From assembly GCA_032358255.1 (NCBI GenBank), contig JAULBX010027739.1, forward strand, positions 1-34,513: a stretch of DNA of 34,513 bases. Direction: 5' to 3'. Below, piece by piece: positions 1-10,711 of this stretch (position 1 is its first letter; each line of letters opens with the position of its first letter). The position numbers and the translations under genes are program-made. Below the pieces are notes generated by a model. The model had not been told where the DNA came from and searched no databases. It was given only the letters and a program-made list of their open reading frames with translations. The stretch is from Heterotrichella gracilis. Taxonomy: Eukaryota; Sar; Xanthophyceae; Tribonematales; Xanthonemataceae.

Positions 1-883
1 TCTGTAGTGCTTAGTACGCTTACTACTATGTGCTCCCGTGTGGTCTGTAACCTTTGACATGGACAGCATGCGGTGATTCTACAACCCCTGCTGGTTGGAT
101 ACGAGTGGTGCCGTATCAGGGGCAACTCGCAGGCGAGGCTTTCAACCGGTGTAGTACAGTAGGTACTACCTAATGCTCATGAGAATTGAGCTTTTCAATA
201 TATCATATATGATATATCTCAAGCTTTTGAGGCCCATTCCCAAGATCATCAAGGAACATGCTACCTGTAGCAATTTCAATTTGACCACCCTGACCACAAA
301 AATGCTCATTCTTGGTTTTAAGGAATTAGTGTGCTATATTCATGTATACTTGGCAGTAAGGAGTTGCTATCTCAATAATTGGGTGCTCCATTCACGTAGT
401 AAGCAGATTGCTCCATTCACTTACTGATGGTAAGCAGTTGCACAGGGATGGTTCACAATTGTGCTCAAGCGTTGGATGATTATTGCCTTTCGATAGTGTG
501 AAGCAAAGAACAGGTGTCTCGGTCAATTTTGACCTGAGCCCTCCGAGGGGCATATCAACCAGCCAGCTATGAAACTTGTGTTAACAGTGTGTCATTCGCT
601 CTGCACTGCACTAGTATGACAACCAGCCCGTTTAAACCGTTGCAAAGAAAAAATCAGAGGTTTGAACCTAAGAACAGCTAGAAAGCCCTGCGAGCTCGCC
701 TGTCGTGGCCGCCGGGGAGAAAGAAAGAAAGGGGACACAAAAAGGCGTAATTAGACGGCCACTAACTCACACCAGGCTGCCAAAATGAACTTTTGGTCCA
801 TAGGTCGTATACAAGCCTGGCAAGTGGTGCAACAACCAACATTGTGCACACATGGCCCACATTTTGAAACATTTTGCGCAAAA
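1..883. other. gene-poor flank, nothing recognised
   Basis: No open frame here resembles a known protein, and no convincing tRNA or repeat array was seen. The right part lies downstream of the stop codon of the minus-strand SGNH gene and probably holds its 3' UTR. I found no TGTAA-type polyadenylation signal close to that stop on the minus strand, so the transcript end is not placed. Confidence 0.4.
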
Positions 884-3800
884 TTAGCATGAAGCCAAAC
901 CTAGCAACTTGAATTTTGGATAAGCGGCTGCAGTGTTCAGTACAAACAATATAATGTATTCACCCTGGTTGATGGTTTTTGGGAGATGAGCTTCTGAATG
1001 TGCTTTATCATGAATCTGACGCAAGGTCAATGTAAATGGTAATGAGTATGGCTGGGAGCTTAAACCATCCAACACATACTCTGCAAACGCATTCTTAAGG
1101 TTGTTGATTCCAAAGGTTGTGTTCCCAATGTACATTGTTACGGAGCCTATTTTCTCGTAAGTCTTTAGAAACATTACCTCCAGCTGAGGTGTACTGCTGA
1201 AATTGACAAGAAAAGCAATGGCATGCTGCCCGCTCTTGTCTAAAGTTTCCCCAATCCAACCAAGTTTTCCAGGCACATCAGCGCGGAATTCCCAGGCGCC
1301 TTGTTTGTACAATGCTGGAAAAGTCTGTAGAGATTGAGCTTCCAATGTTGTTCTCCATGTCCCTTCCTTTTCATCGTTGCCACACATTCTGTGGTTGAAG
1401 ATATTGCCAAAGAACGGCTTTGGTTGTGCACATGGTTTTTCAACCAATGTGCCATTGTCTTTTGCCTGCTGTGCTGCTGTAACCATTTTAACAAACACAT
1501 GATGAGCAACTTCTGCTACCAGTTGATGAGCGATGGGATCTGTTACAAGGGAAAACAATACCTTAGTACAAGGGTCGACAACTTCTTTCGTACTACCGTT
1601 TAGCAGTAACAATAAAAATGCAAGCGTATGCCATACATTCCACTGCGTCAATCAACCTACATGAAATGCCTGAACCAACCCCATACCATGTGGTTGACAA
1701 AGCAAGGTCATGCAGTTTGGTAATGTTCGGGTCGTCCGCCTGAACGTTGCGTGCTAATCAAGATGCTAGAACTCTAAACCACAACATAACATTATTGATT
1801 AGTACATGATACAATTGTAAAAGTACTTTGAAGACATGCTAACCTGGCTTCAAAGCTGGAAAGTAAATACTTCCTTACAATTGTAAAAGTAGATAAATTC
1901 CAATTTTTTACGGCGCATAGTTATGCGTGTTCAAGCAAAACGCCCGACATATGTTCGACAAGACACACTCCTAATCATGCTGTAACCATGCTATATTACA
2001 GACAATGCACATGCCATTGGGCGATGTGGTGTGTACTTTGGTAGGGCGCCATTACAATAAAATATGTGTCGTTACCCGTCGCTTGTTGACATAAGTATTG
2101 AACACACCCTCGGCACTATCACAATGCACAAAAATGTGGGAGATGTTGGTGGCAACAAAAGCTTAGGGCAGGCTAGGGACATCATTACCCATATATTGAC
2201 GAGCGAGGTCTGGGTGGGTTGATTACGTCATTTGGTCTAATTTGATACATTTGAAATATAATATATACGGCATTATCCTGTGAGAGGGCCACGCCAGAGC
2301 CTGCAAAAGTCTGAAAACTGGCTTGTCAAAAGGGCGCGAGCGAGCAATTTTGCACAAGCACCGGACGGGAGTGACTTTGTTGGTGTCAGGCGTGTGTTTA
2401 TGAAGTACATGAAGCTGGATAGTGGTTGCACGTGCACGCATCCGCTGTAAACAAAAACGCGGAACCCTTTGACTTTACTCAATTTATAACACAGTGTCGT
2501 TGCTGTGTCTTTGAGCGGACGTGGCCATGCGTGGGTGTGCTGTTGCGGTGCTTTGGGTATCGTCTGAACATGGGTGGCTTCTCTGGCTTCGAATGCATTA
2601 GGTGAGAGGGCGGGTTATCGGGTGAGGTTTGCAGTCAGGCGATCCCACAAGCGTGTAGTACTAGTGCAGTATTAAATGTGCAGGCGTTTTGGGTAGCGGG
2701 TACGGGCGGGTGTGGGCATGTTTCTGGACTAGCATTTCCCAATGTATTTTCCCAACATTTTAATTCCAAATTTTAATTCCAAATTTGCTGTGGGGTAATA
2801 CCATTTGGGTTACTATAGAGATAAAGAAGCACTTCTTTGTGCAGCAGGTGGTAGCGGGTACGGAGCTGGGGGTGTTTAGTAATAGGGTTTGGGTGCATGC
2901 TGTTTGGGGTATAGTCCGTTTGGGTGCATGCTGTTCAGGGTTTTGAGTACAGGGTGTGGGTGCAAGCTGCCACTGGCAATCAACAATGATACACAAGGCA
3001 GTAGCGGGCAGGTAGTGGGCACACGAATTATGGCCGGTTATAGGTGGGTACAGCAGGGTGGAGTGGGTACGCGGGTGGCAGCAGACTGGGTGGTTGGCAT
3101 GCAAGGAGAGTTCGCATGCATACATGCCTTTCAACCTTACCCAACTGCCCGACTTTACCAGCAAATAAGTGTGTCACCAGCACAACCACTCGTGAAGTAA
3201 CACGTGCCAACGTTACCCACCTGGGTGCGACAAGCCGTTCCAGTAGCAGGGAAGAAGCTCCCTGGGTTTTGCTAACTCTGGCCACACAGCGTCTCGGTAG
3301 CTGGCAACTGCTATTCGATAATGCTTCAGGATAGGCAGGTCGTAATCTTGGATCTTCCACCAAGAGTTGCACCATGATACGCGTCTCGAAGGAATAGCGC
3401 CTGAGAAGTTCGCCAGCAAGTGCCCTTGGTCGGTGCTAGCACAGTGCGAGTTGCAATCACGACCGTTGTAAAGACAGGTCCGAAAAGTCTCCACGAATAG
3501 GATGGCAGGTCTATGAGCATAGTGGTCCTTGGCACGTAAGCTCTGAAGCACGAAGTCAAGGTCCCGAGTCTGCGCACAACACAAGTTGTCTTTATGGACG
3601 CCGAACAACATGCATGGGAATTAAGTAGCAAGGTACAATACAAAATTACTCAACAGCACCCCCCTCCCCTGATCTTACCATATCAGCAGGTCGTGTATAC
3701 GCCTGGCTGTTTACCACTAGGTCAACGACAACCACGTCAGCTTGCAGCCTATGCAGATCGCCATGCCGAAGCCATGTTTCAAGGCTCCAAGACCGGTGGG

Positions 3801-4251
3801 CGAGGTTCACAACACTGATATTTGCGAGTGGATATTTCTCGTGTAGCATGCCCTGTAAGCGGGCGGGCCAAGCACAGTCCTTGTTACAGGACGACCCACC
3901 CCCCGCTTTGTTAGCTAAACCACATCCGGCTGTCATGGATCCGCCAATCACGACAACTTGAACGGCGGCTGTAGAGGAAGTGTTTAGAGTGCGCCCCAAA
4001 CGCCTCCATTCACATGTGTTTCCTGGGGTGAAAGCTTTTGCAAGGTCTGCAGGCTTGAGAGGCTCGGGGTTGGCTGTGCTGAAGGCTTGCTCGCACCAAC
4101 CAATTGTTTTTGAATCCCCTTCACCCGCAGTACAGTTGCTCAAAAACCGATCAGGTCCCGTCTGCGTCTGGACAACAACAAAGCCAAAAATCTGCAACCC
4201 AAATAAAGCAAGCTTTATGAGAAGGTGATGCCTGTGGAATGAAGCCACCAT
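884..4251 (-). CDS. secreted SGNH/GDSL-like hydrolase, 3 exons
   Basis: Model: complement(884..1539, 3221..3569, 3679..4251), 525 aa. Phases agree at both junctions (donors GTAAGA and GTGGGT, acceptors GCAG and ACAG). The N-terminus has a hydrophobic signal-type segment (about residues 10-28). The SGNH block I nucleophile motif is VVIGGSMTAG, with Ser about 105. A block III-like VVDLVVNSQ follows near residue 175. The C-terminal catalytic His motif GLSHPDPIAHQLVAEV (about 303-318) is assembled exactly across the exon 2/3 junction, which strongly supports that 1.7-kb intron. The last about 200 residues are Cys-containing with N-glycosylation sites, ending in a KFKLLGLASC tail. Family knowledge: SGNH enzymes are esterases, lipases or acyl-carbohydrate hydrolases; the substrate cannot be told here. 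The ATG at 4251 has a good GGCATGG context but lies in a 22-bp tandem duplication that also carries acceptor-like TTCCACAG, so an upstream first exon is possible. Confidence 0.8.
1833..1877. repeat. dispersed repeat, copy A
   Basis: About 45 bp starting GACATGCTAACCTGGCTTCA recur almost identically at 14319-14365, inside an intron of the unrelated CDF gene. Here it lies in the long second intron of the SGNH gene, between two direct copies of ACAATTGTAAAAGTA (near 1810 and 1877). It may be the edge of a short interspersed element; full ends were not defined. Confidence 0.6.
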
Positions 4252-4271
4252 GCCTGTGGAAGGAAGCCACC
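4228..4271. repeat. 22-bp tandem duplication over the SGNH start codon
   Basis: Two adjacent 22-bp units (4228-4249 and 4250-4271) differ at one base. On the minus strand each unit carries TTCCACAG followed by GC and then AT, so the duplication doubles a potential splice acceptor and supplies the predicted ATG of the SGNH gene. Confidence 0.8.
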
Positions 4272-6019
4272 AATGGCAGAACAGGCTGCAAAGGAGCTAA
4301 ATGTGCGCGGACGGTTGCCAAGGGTGGAGGTATCGATGCAATAAATAGGGAACCACCCGGTTATGCTACCAGTTCTTGCCGAACTTGTGCCATCTCTGGT
4401 TGCCAAAGGCGGTTTGTGGTATAATGTGCTTGAATGTGCTTGAACAGGTGTCCCCAGTCGAGGGGATGTGCTCTTAGGGCACCACCAGAGCAGCCAGCGG
4501 CCGTGCTGAGGCAGACTACTACGGTGTGCTTTTCTTATGTAGAAAACTGGCCCAGTTGTGACATAAGATGTGACATGTTGGGTTACACAGCAACAGCTGA
4601 ATATTTTTTCCCAGCTGCCTCGTGGGTTTAATCAGCCAATATGCATGCGTGCATAGCCGTGCCCGCTGGTGGCTGGGAATGCCTCCAGTGGTGGTGCACT
4701 GGTAATTTTCATAGACTGGTTATGGCTGTATCTACACTCTGATTTGAATCACCACCCACAATTGCTGTCTGGGTGCCCAATAGTAAAGTATAAATGACCA
4801 TATTTATTCATTTAGGCGATGCATGTCTCGATTGGCGAGCGCTGCGGGGCCCTATGCACCACCTCTGCTACCTTCTGGCACTGCACAAGCCACAGAGTAA
4901 GATTTTTTGGCCACACAGATGAGTTTCATGATGGCCAGCGCTGTCAAAAACTCTTCCGAAGTGGCAAGCTTCGGGGTGGTGCCGGGAATCGCATGGTGCA
5001 ATTAAAGGGTATATGCCAAAATGCCGAGGCACATAAATGGTATACCACTGAAGCATACAACATAAAAAAAATCATGATTTTGTAATGATTTTGAACCTGC
5101 AATATTGGTGCATATAGTGAGCATCTCCAGTGTTCATGCATGCATACAAATGCTGTGGCGGTACACAGGGTCCCTGGCGTTGTATGGTCACTTTTAAGTA
5201 ATCATGAGATGGCTAACAGCATTGTATGAGAAATTATACGAGATGCCTAGGAAGACCCACGTGTCCATAACGCGTATGTTGGTCTGCCAGTGGCCAATTA
5301 CACCCAGCTTGAGCTGCACTTGTTGAACGTTGTACAACTGTGCGCTTGGTTGGCGTCGCTGCGATTGATCATTATGGCAAAAGACTGCAGCTTGCGTGGC
5401 CTTGAAAATCCCATCCATCACAAGCAGCTGAAAGTTTTGACTGTCAGTGAGTACCTGGGGACCGGGTCCATGGTGCACCCATGTAAAGAGGTCACCAAGG
5501 CCCAGGAAAAAGAATGAAAAGACAGCCTCATTGTTGCAATAAGTAACTTGGCAAACTTGGTCATATGCGACCCCAAAACCCCCTAGATCCCTGGGAAAAG
5601 CATGGCCATGCCAACTAGGTGAATGCCTATAGGCGACCTAAGTAACAAGGCCCCCCACCGGTAGCGCGGAGCCCATAATGCATATTGGGTGTATGGCATT
5701 AAGGCATGACACTCAAAGACTAAATTCAATCCACTGCTCACACATACATCAGCGTGTGGGAACATGGCTCGAGGTCAATACCATGCAAGCCTGCAAGCCA
5801 GCCCACCACACACCAGCTACTGAGCAGCTAGTTGCAGCGCATGTGGCAGCACTCCCTTCTGAATACTCAGTCTAGTAGCTCACAGTTCTCACACACACAG
5901 TGATGGAAGTGATCTGATCATTCACAGTGGCGCATGATGGAAGTGACCTGATCCTCGACAGTGGCGCATGATGGAAACGATCTGATCTGATCACCGACTC
6001 ATCGACAGGGCGCATCATG
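4272..6019. other. intergenic region, no gene recognised
   Basis: This stretch lies upstream of the SGNH gene and downstream of the CBM20 gene, both on the minus strand. Frames of 60-95 aa occur, but none shows a family motif, a sensible composition or splice-linked continuity. It should contain the SGNH promoter, but no TATA box or other element could be assigned. Confidence 0.4.
5901..6014. repeat. 34-bp tandem repeat, 3 units
   Basis: Units 5901-5934, 5935-5968 and 5969-6014 all begin TGATGGAA and end CAGTGGCGCA or CAGGGCGCA. The third carries an internal 12-bp expansion of GATCTGATC-like sequence. The array lies just beyond the CBM20 gene's stop codon, in or next to its 3' UTR. Confidence 0.8.
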
Positions 6020-6024
6020 TTACA
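6020..6024 (-). terminator. candidate polyadenylation signal TGTAA for the CBM20 gene
   Basis: TGTAA on the minus strand, about 50 nt past the stop codon at 6071. TGTAA is the usual poly(A) signal of chlorophyte algae. The pentamer is short and could occur by chance. Confidence 0.35.
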
Positions 6025-6070
6025 GCGTCCACCCAAGTCCCAGTGGAGGCAGCGTGATCTCCAGCGAAGT

Positions 6071-9000
6071 TTATCTGCCAGCTGAGCTGTCGCCTTGTGC
6101 TGACTTGGCCAACAGGTCATGCGCCGTCTCCAACGCCTTGCGGAATGAGATGGTTGTCTCCGCCAGCTGCACACAGGGCACCACAACGGTTACTTTGGGT
6201 TTGGGGTTTGGGGTTTAGGGTTTAGGAGTAGGAGTACAGCTGTATGGATCGGGAATGAGATGGTCATCAGCGCCAGCCGCACACACGTCACCACAACGAT
6301 AAATTTCGGTTTAGGGTTCAGGGTTTGGGGTTTAGGGTTGAGATGATTGCGTGCATGGTTGTATTCAGTACCAAGGTGAAGGCATATCTGATTGACTGTC
6401 CACTAGCTTGTAACCAGCAGGTGTATTTTACTACATGTACAACATTGATATAACTGAGTGAGCCCATAGCAGCTGTCCTCATGCACACATAAACAGCGGG
6501 ATCGCAACCCCATGGCCCGCAACGATCATGCAAAATCTCTTTCCAACTTGATGCATCCGGTAGCAAGCCATGACTTCTTCCATCAGGACCAAAGAACCCC
6601 CCCACAACACCCCTCACAGTATGTTGCAACCATACCTGTGCTCGCAACGTCTTGTTTGTTACGTCTAGTTGCTTCAGCTTGCGCTCAGTCTTGGCCTGCT
6701 CATCCGCCATGGTGTTGACCGCTGACTTGAGTGTCGCGTTCTCCTTGCGCACCGTCCTGGCATCCTGCATTTAGGTTTTAGGGTTCAGTGACGCATTCTG
6801 CTCGCGCACAGTCCTGGCATCCTGTGTTTAGGGGCCAGGAGCTAGATGCTGGTTACGAGTTTTGATTGGAACCTGTTGGAACCGTACTGAGATCCTAGCA
6901 AAACCCTACCTCCTGCACCTGCACCAGCTCTATGTGCGCCTGCGCAGCGCAACGTCTACCAAACCCTATCACCCTCTGCCGTGTGCACCACCTGCGCCGC
7001 ATCCTTGTGCACCGCATCCGCTTGGGAGGCTTCTCATTGCAACCCTCCTGAGCCCCTGTTAAAACCCTTTTAAAACCCCGCTTGAACCCCACCTCCTGCG
7101 CCTGCACCAGCTCCATGCGCGTCTTGCCCAGCGCAATGAGAACCCTACTGAAACCTTGTTAAAACCCTACCTCCTGCGCATACACCAGCTCCATGCGGGT
7201 CCTGCGCAGATTGGTGCGCTGCGTAGAATACCTTACCGGCACCCTACGAAAACCCTGTGATATCCAATTGGGAACCCTACCTCCTGCGCCTGCACCAGCT
7301 CCATGTGCCTCTTGCGCAGCGCAACAAGAACCCCACTGACACCCTATTACAGCCCTACCAAAACCCTACCAAAAACCACCTCCGCCTGCACCAGCTCCAT
7401 GCGGTCTTGCGCAGCTCGTTCCGCTGCGCACAAACCCCTAATGAAACCCTACCAAAGCCCTACCTCCTGCGCCTGCACCAGCTCCATGCGCGTCTTGCGC
7501 AGCTCGTTGCGCTGCGTGGAGATGACCGCCTCGACCTCGTTGGCCCAGGCAAGCAGCTTGTGCTCTCGTGTGCTTCGGTTGCCGTTGCTCACCACAGACG
7601 CCCCGGGGTTGCCTTGCCTGAAGGAGGGAGGGTGCATGCAGGTGAGTGCTGAGTCTTGGAGGACGGCACGCTTCAAACGGTAGCAGCAATGCAAGTGTGG
7701 GATGCCTAAGGTGGGTGTTGCACTCATGTCATTCGAATGTTGCACTCATGTTATTCGAATGTTGCACTCATGTTATTCGAAAGTTGCACTCATGTTATCC
7801 GGTACCGCTTGTGGGACAGCTTGGTTTAAGCCTTGGTTTCAACTTTTGATTTGCATGTGCTTCTCAGTCCAAACTTAAACGTGTGAATGCCTCCCAGCTG
7901 GGTGAGCTTGTCCTTACAGGCCTTGAACCCCGCAACCCCACCCCTTAAAGCCCCCGCACCACGCACCAGTTGTCAAACACCTCCACCAGTGCCGGCTCGT
8001 CAAAGTTGAGCGCAAGCACACTGTTTAGGGTTAAGGGTTTATGATGTAGGGTTTAATACCACCCCGCAGCACCCACCAGTTGTCAAACACCTCCACCAAT
8101 GCTGGCTCATCGTACTTGAGCGCCAGCACGCTGTTGTTGCCAGCCTGCCACGTCACAGCTTGCTTGCCGCCGCTGTCCACCTGCAGGCAAAGGGGAGGTG
8201 AGTACTGCTTAGGATTTAGGGTTCAGGGTTGGCCGCCTGCCACGTCACAGCCTGCTTGCCGCCGCTGTCCACCTGCAGGGGAATGGCAGGTGAGCACCGC
8301 TCACGGCTTAGGAACCCTAAACCCTATTCACTTGTACACATGCGACAGATGCGCTGTGCTCCATCATGTGACATGCCACAGGGTGAAGCACAGGGCAGGG
8401 TGGGGGCCTGCAAGTGCGGACTTACTAACAATCCATCTAATTTAGCTTATTGGCCTTTATACATATCCCAGGAGAAAATTTAGTTGTTTCTCCTGGGATC
8501 CCTGAGATTGAACTCCACCACAACCCCCGTTGCCAAACGGACATAAATGTCAAATAAAAATGTCAAACACGAGTGTAAAAAGTCCGCCGTAGCCTATGTA
8601 CCATGCACGCGTTTCTAGTCCACTCACCAGCACGTATTTGTACTCCACCACAGACCCCGTGGGCACCTCCACGTCCACATTCCACATGTCCCCCTCGCTC
8701 CACACTAGCTCAGGGCCAGAAGCCAGGTTCCAATTGCCTGAGAGCAGGGGTACCGTTTGCCAGTGTTAATCAGGTTTTGCAAGCAGCTTATTGTCATCGT
8801 ATCGTCCCTCACACAACCTCACATTTTAGCCCAACATAGTTGCATATGCAAATGAAAGGGGAAAGGAAAAGGGGGGAAAAGGTTGCATACCTATGGCTTC
8901 GTGCGAGCCCACCAGGCGCATGCGCTGCCCATACTGCGCATGGAAGTTGAGCCAGAACTTGACGCGCGCCAGTTTGGGGGTATACAGCGTGGACGCGTCA

Positions 9001-10494
9001 GTCAGCTGCATCTCAGCGAGCTGCTGGGAAGGAGTAGGGGTGGGGGCGAGGTAGGATTGGGACGCGGCTGGCTGGGGAGTAGGGGTAGATGTGGGGGTGG
9101 GGGCGAGGAAGGACTGGGACTGGGACGAGGCTGACTGGGGATCCACTCGGTCCCCGCGGCTGCCGAAGGATGTTTGGAAGGTGGGGGCAGCGGCCCGGGG
9201 CTGGCGGCGGGTGGGCATGGGAGTGGGGGCCGGGGCGGGGGTGGAGGGCGGCGTGGGTGCCACCGGCGCGGGCAGCGTGTGTGTGCGCGTGGGTGGGGGT
9301 GCTGGCGGGGTGTGTGTTGTTGCTGCGCTGGTTGTTGACACCGCGTGGTCGTGGACCAGGGTTGGCGGCGGCGGCGCCTGCTGTGGCGGGAATTGAATCT
9401 GAGACATCTGCGCCGGACACCATGCCTTGAACCATGTGCAACAGCAGCAAAGCAAGGTACGCATGCAACGCAGTGGGGCGTGCCTGAGTGAGGCATTTCT
9501 TGTGACACTTGAACACCAGTACACGATACCATTTCATTCCATTTCTTTCATTCAATTCCATTCACTTCATTTCATTTCAGTCACTTTCATTCTTCGTCAT
9601 TCAACTTCCCTCCCCTTCAATTTACTTTGCAAGCACCCACCTGTCCAGGATTGACCGTGGCCGCGTGCCAGTCGCATATCCGCTGGGGCACCAAACCCTA
9701 AACCCTAACCCTTAAACAGCTTGAATTTGCCGAGTGCTTGTCAGCAGCCAGGCAAGCCAGTCAGAGTCAGCTGTGCAGGCGCCTTTGCATGAGGCGACAA
9801 GGCCGTTATTATCACAACTATACATTTCATGTCACTTATGTTTACTTTGCGCACACCCACCTGTCCAGGTTTTGCCGTGGCCGCGCGCCGGTCGCAAATC
9901 CGCTGCACAATGCTCTCCTTCAGCGACCCATTTCGTTCATTTCATTTGACTTCACTGGACTTCTCACTTCACTTCATTCCATTTCACTTCCCTCCTTCCC
10001 TTCCCTTCCCTTTACATGCCCCCACCTGTCCAGGTTTGGCCGTGGCTGCCCGCCTGTCGCGTATCCGCTGCAGTATGCTCTCCCTCAGCGACCCGTTTGA
10101 TGGCGGGGTATACTGTTCCAGGGAGAGCGAGGTGTCCTGGGTATCCCGGGGTGGGGAGGAGGCACCATTGCTCAGGTGGTTGCTGCCAGCCTGGGGCCGC
10201 ACCAACCTCGCTACAAACACGACAAGGAATAGGATTAGGGGCATTCCGAGGAATAGGGATAGGATTAGCGGCATTACGGGGATGAGGGATAAGGGAGGCT
10301 TGGAGGGATGGAGGTGCACCAGTGGAAGCAGTGCAGTGCTGGTAGTCCAATCAGTGCAGGGTTTTGTCCTGGCGCTTACCTGTCCTTGGGCGGGGGCGCA
10401 TCGCTTGCAGCGCGCTGTGTTGGTGTTGCGATGGAGGCCCCGACCTCTGCCCTGTTGCCATTGGGTGGAAGGGCTTGTGCATGGGCACACCCAT
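6071..10494 (-). CDS. CBM20 starch-binding protein with C-terminal coiled coil, 8 exons
   Basis: Model: complement(6071..6166, 6636..6764, 7464..7617, 8077..8180, 8628..8737, 8891..9407, 10026..10210, 10380..10494), 469 aa. All phases agree, and the start has a strong ACCATGG context. Residues 1-100 are Arg/Pro-rich; 101-240 form a low-complexity Pro/Thr/Ala linker. The CBM20 module spans about 247-350, built from four exons. It shows RLVGSHEAIGNWN with binding-site Trp275 (LGDW equivalent), Trp291 before the VEVP strand, EYKYVL with Lys306, and VTW with Trp320. Residues about 360-462 are charged and heptad-like (e.g. NELRKTRMELVQAQE, TERKLKQLDV). CBM20 binds starch granules; the coiled coil suggests a scaffold or tether rather than an enzyme, as no catalytic domain is present. 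The layout recalls the algal pyrenoid proteins SAGA1/2 but is much shorter, and no canonical Rubisco-binding W-R/K motif was found. Five exons (2, 5, 6, 7, 8) have degenerate copies in neighbouring introns. Confidence 0.82.
6194..6341. repeat. two telomere-like tracts bracketing an exon-8 echo
   Basis: TTTGGGG/TTTAGGG tracts at 6194-6227 and 6309-6341 flank about 45 bp (6250-6290) that resembles the start of CBM20 exon 8 (minus-strand reading LALMTISF versus LAETTISF). The echo keeps exon-like sequence but lacks the CAG acceptor of the real exon at 6167-6169. Confidence 0.75.
6787..6824 (-). repeat. truncated echo of CBM20 exon 7
   Basis: The minus strand reads ACAG then a copy of the exon 7 start (DARTVREQNAS versus DARTVRKENAT). 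It breaks off into GAACCCTAAAACC telomere-like sequence. The acceptor is kept but no donor is visible. Confidence 0.75.
6907..7431 (-). repeat. five echoes of the 3' end of CBM20 exon 6
   Basis: Copies near 6908-6953, 7091-7137, 7170-7226, 7279-7325 and 7377-7430 repeat the coding end of exon 6 (minus-strand RMELVQAQE). Most are followed by the same GTAGGG donor running into TAGGGTTTT-type sequence. Most start part-way through the exon and have no visible acceptor. The true exon is 7464-7617, the only copy joined to a full-length exon. Confidence 0.85.
7716..7803. repeat. 22-bp tandem repeat, 4 units
   Basis: Four head-to-tail units of TGTTGCACTCATGTTATTCG plus AA with a few substitutions, in the intron between CBM20 exons 5 and 6. 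Confidence 0.9.
7967..8276 (-). repeat. echoes flanking CBM20 exon 5
   Basis: The real exon 5 is 8077-8180. A copy of its 3' half lies at 7967-8023 (reading VLALNFDEPALVEVFDNW, donor GTGCGT). A copy of its 5' half with acceptor lies at 8231-8276 (VDSGGKQAVTWQA). Both copies are cut off where telomere-like sequence begins (CCCTAAACAG next to the first, AACCCTGAACCCTAAA next to the second). Confidence 0.85.
8466..8498. repeat. perfect 12-bp inverted repeat with 9-nt loop
   Basis: TCCCAGGAGAAA at 8466-8477 pairs with TTTCTCCTGGGA at 8487-8498. It lies in the intron between CBM20 exons 4 and 5 and would form a stable hairpin in DNA or pre-mRNA. No flanking target-site duplication was identified. 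Confidence 0.9.
9528..9602. repeat. (TTCAT)n-like microsatellite
   Basis: Degenerate CATTTCATTC-type pentanucleotide runs in the intron between CBM20 exons 2 and 3. A related tract recurs at about 9928-9990, matching the tandem duplication of this interval. Confidence 0.8.
9641..9930 (-). repeat. two echoes of the 3' end of CBM20 exon 2
   Basis: Copies near 9641-9690 and 9861-9930 match the end of exon 2 (10026-10210). The nearer copy reads NGSLKESIVQRICDRRAA and keeps the CAG/GTGGGT donor. The farther one is shorter and adjoins telomere-like sequence at 9699-9717. With the real exon, donors are spaced about 165 and 220 bp apart, so exon end plus intron start was copied in tandem. Confidence 0.85.
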
Positions 10495-10510
10495 GGTGCC
10501 TTCCTTGGCT

Positions 10511-10711
10511 GGTGACCTGGAGGGGTAAATGAAGGGTAAAGAAAGGGTATAGGAAGGGTAAAGGCAGGGTACTTGTGACCTGGGAGGGCAAAGGAAGGGT
10601 AAAGGAAGGGTAAAGGTGTACCTTGCGCTGGTGACCTGGGAGGGCAAAGGAAGGGTGACTTTGGGCTGGGGACCTGAAAGGGTAAAGGAAGGGTATGATA
10701 TGCTGGTGACC
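10511..10711. repeat. G-rich minisatellite just upstream of the CBM20 start
   Basis: Irregular repeats of GGTGACCTGGGAGGGCAAAG and GGAAGGGTAAA cover about 200 bp immediately 5' of the predicted ATG (10494, minus strand). They would lie in the promoter or 5' UTR of the CBM20 gene. Confidence 0.8.

Noticed and set aside
173-427. 84-aa frame at the left edge
   Set aside because: No similarity recognised and no supporting context.
5901-8023. Possible CRISPR array from short repeats
   Set aside because: The DNA is eukaryotic, repeats abut without uniform spacers, and no cas genes are present.
8883-9430. Long plus-strand frames opposite the Pro-rich CBM20 exon 3
   Set aside because: They read as Gly/Trp-rich shadows of the minus-strand Pro/Thr/Ala linker. 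The minus strand has splice-linked CBM20 motifs.
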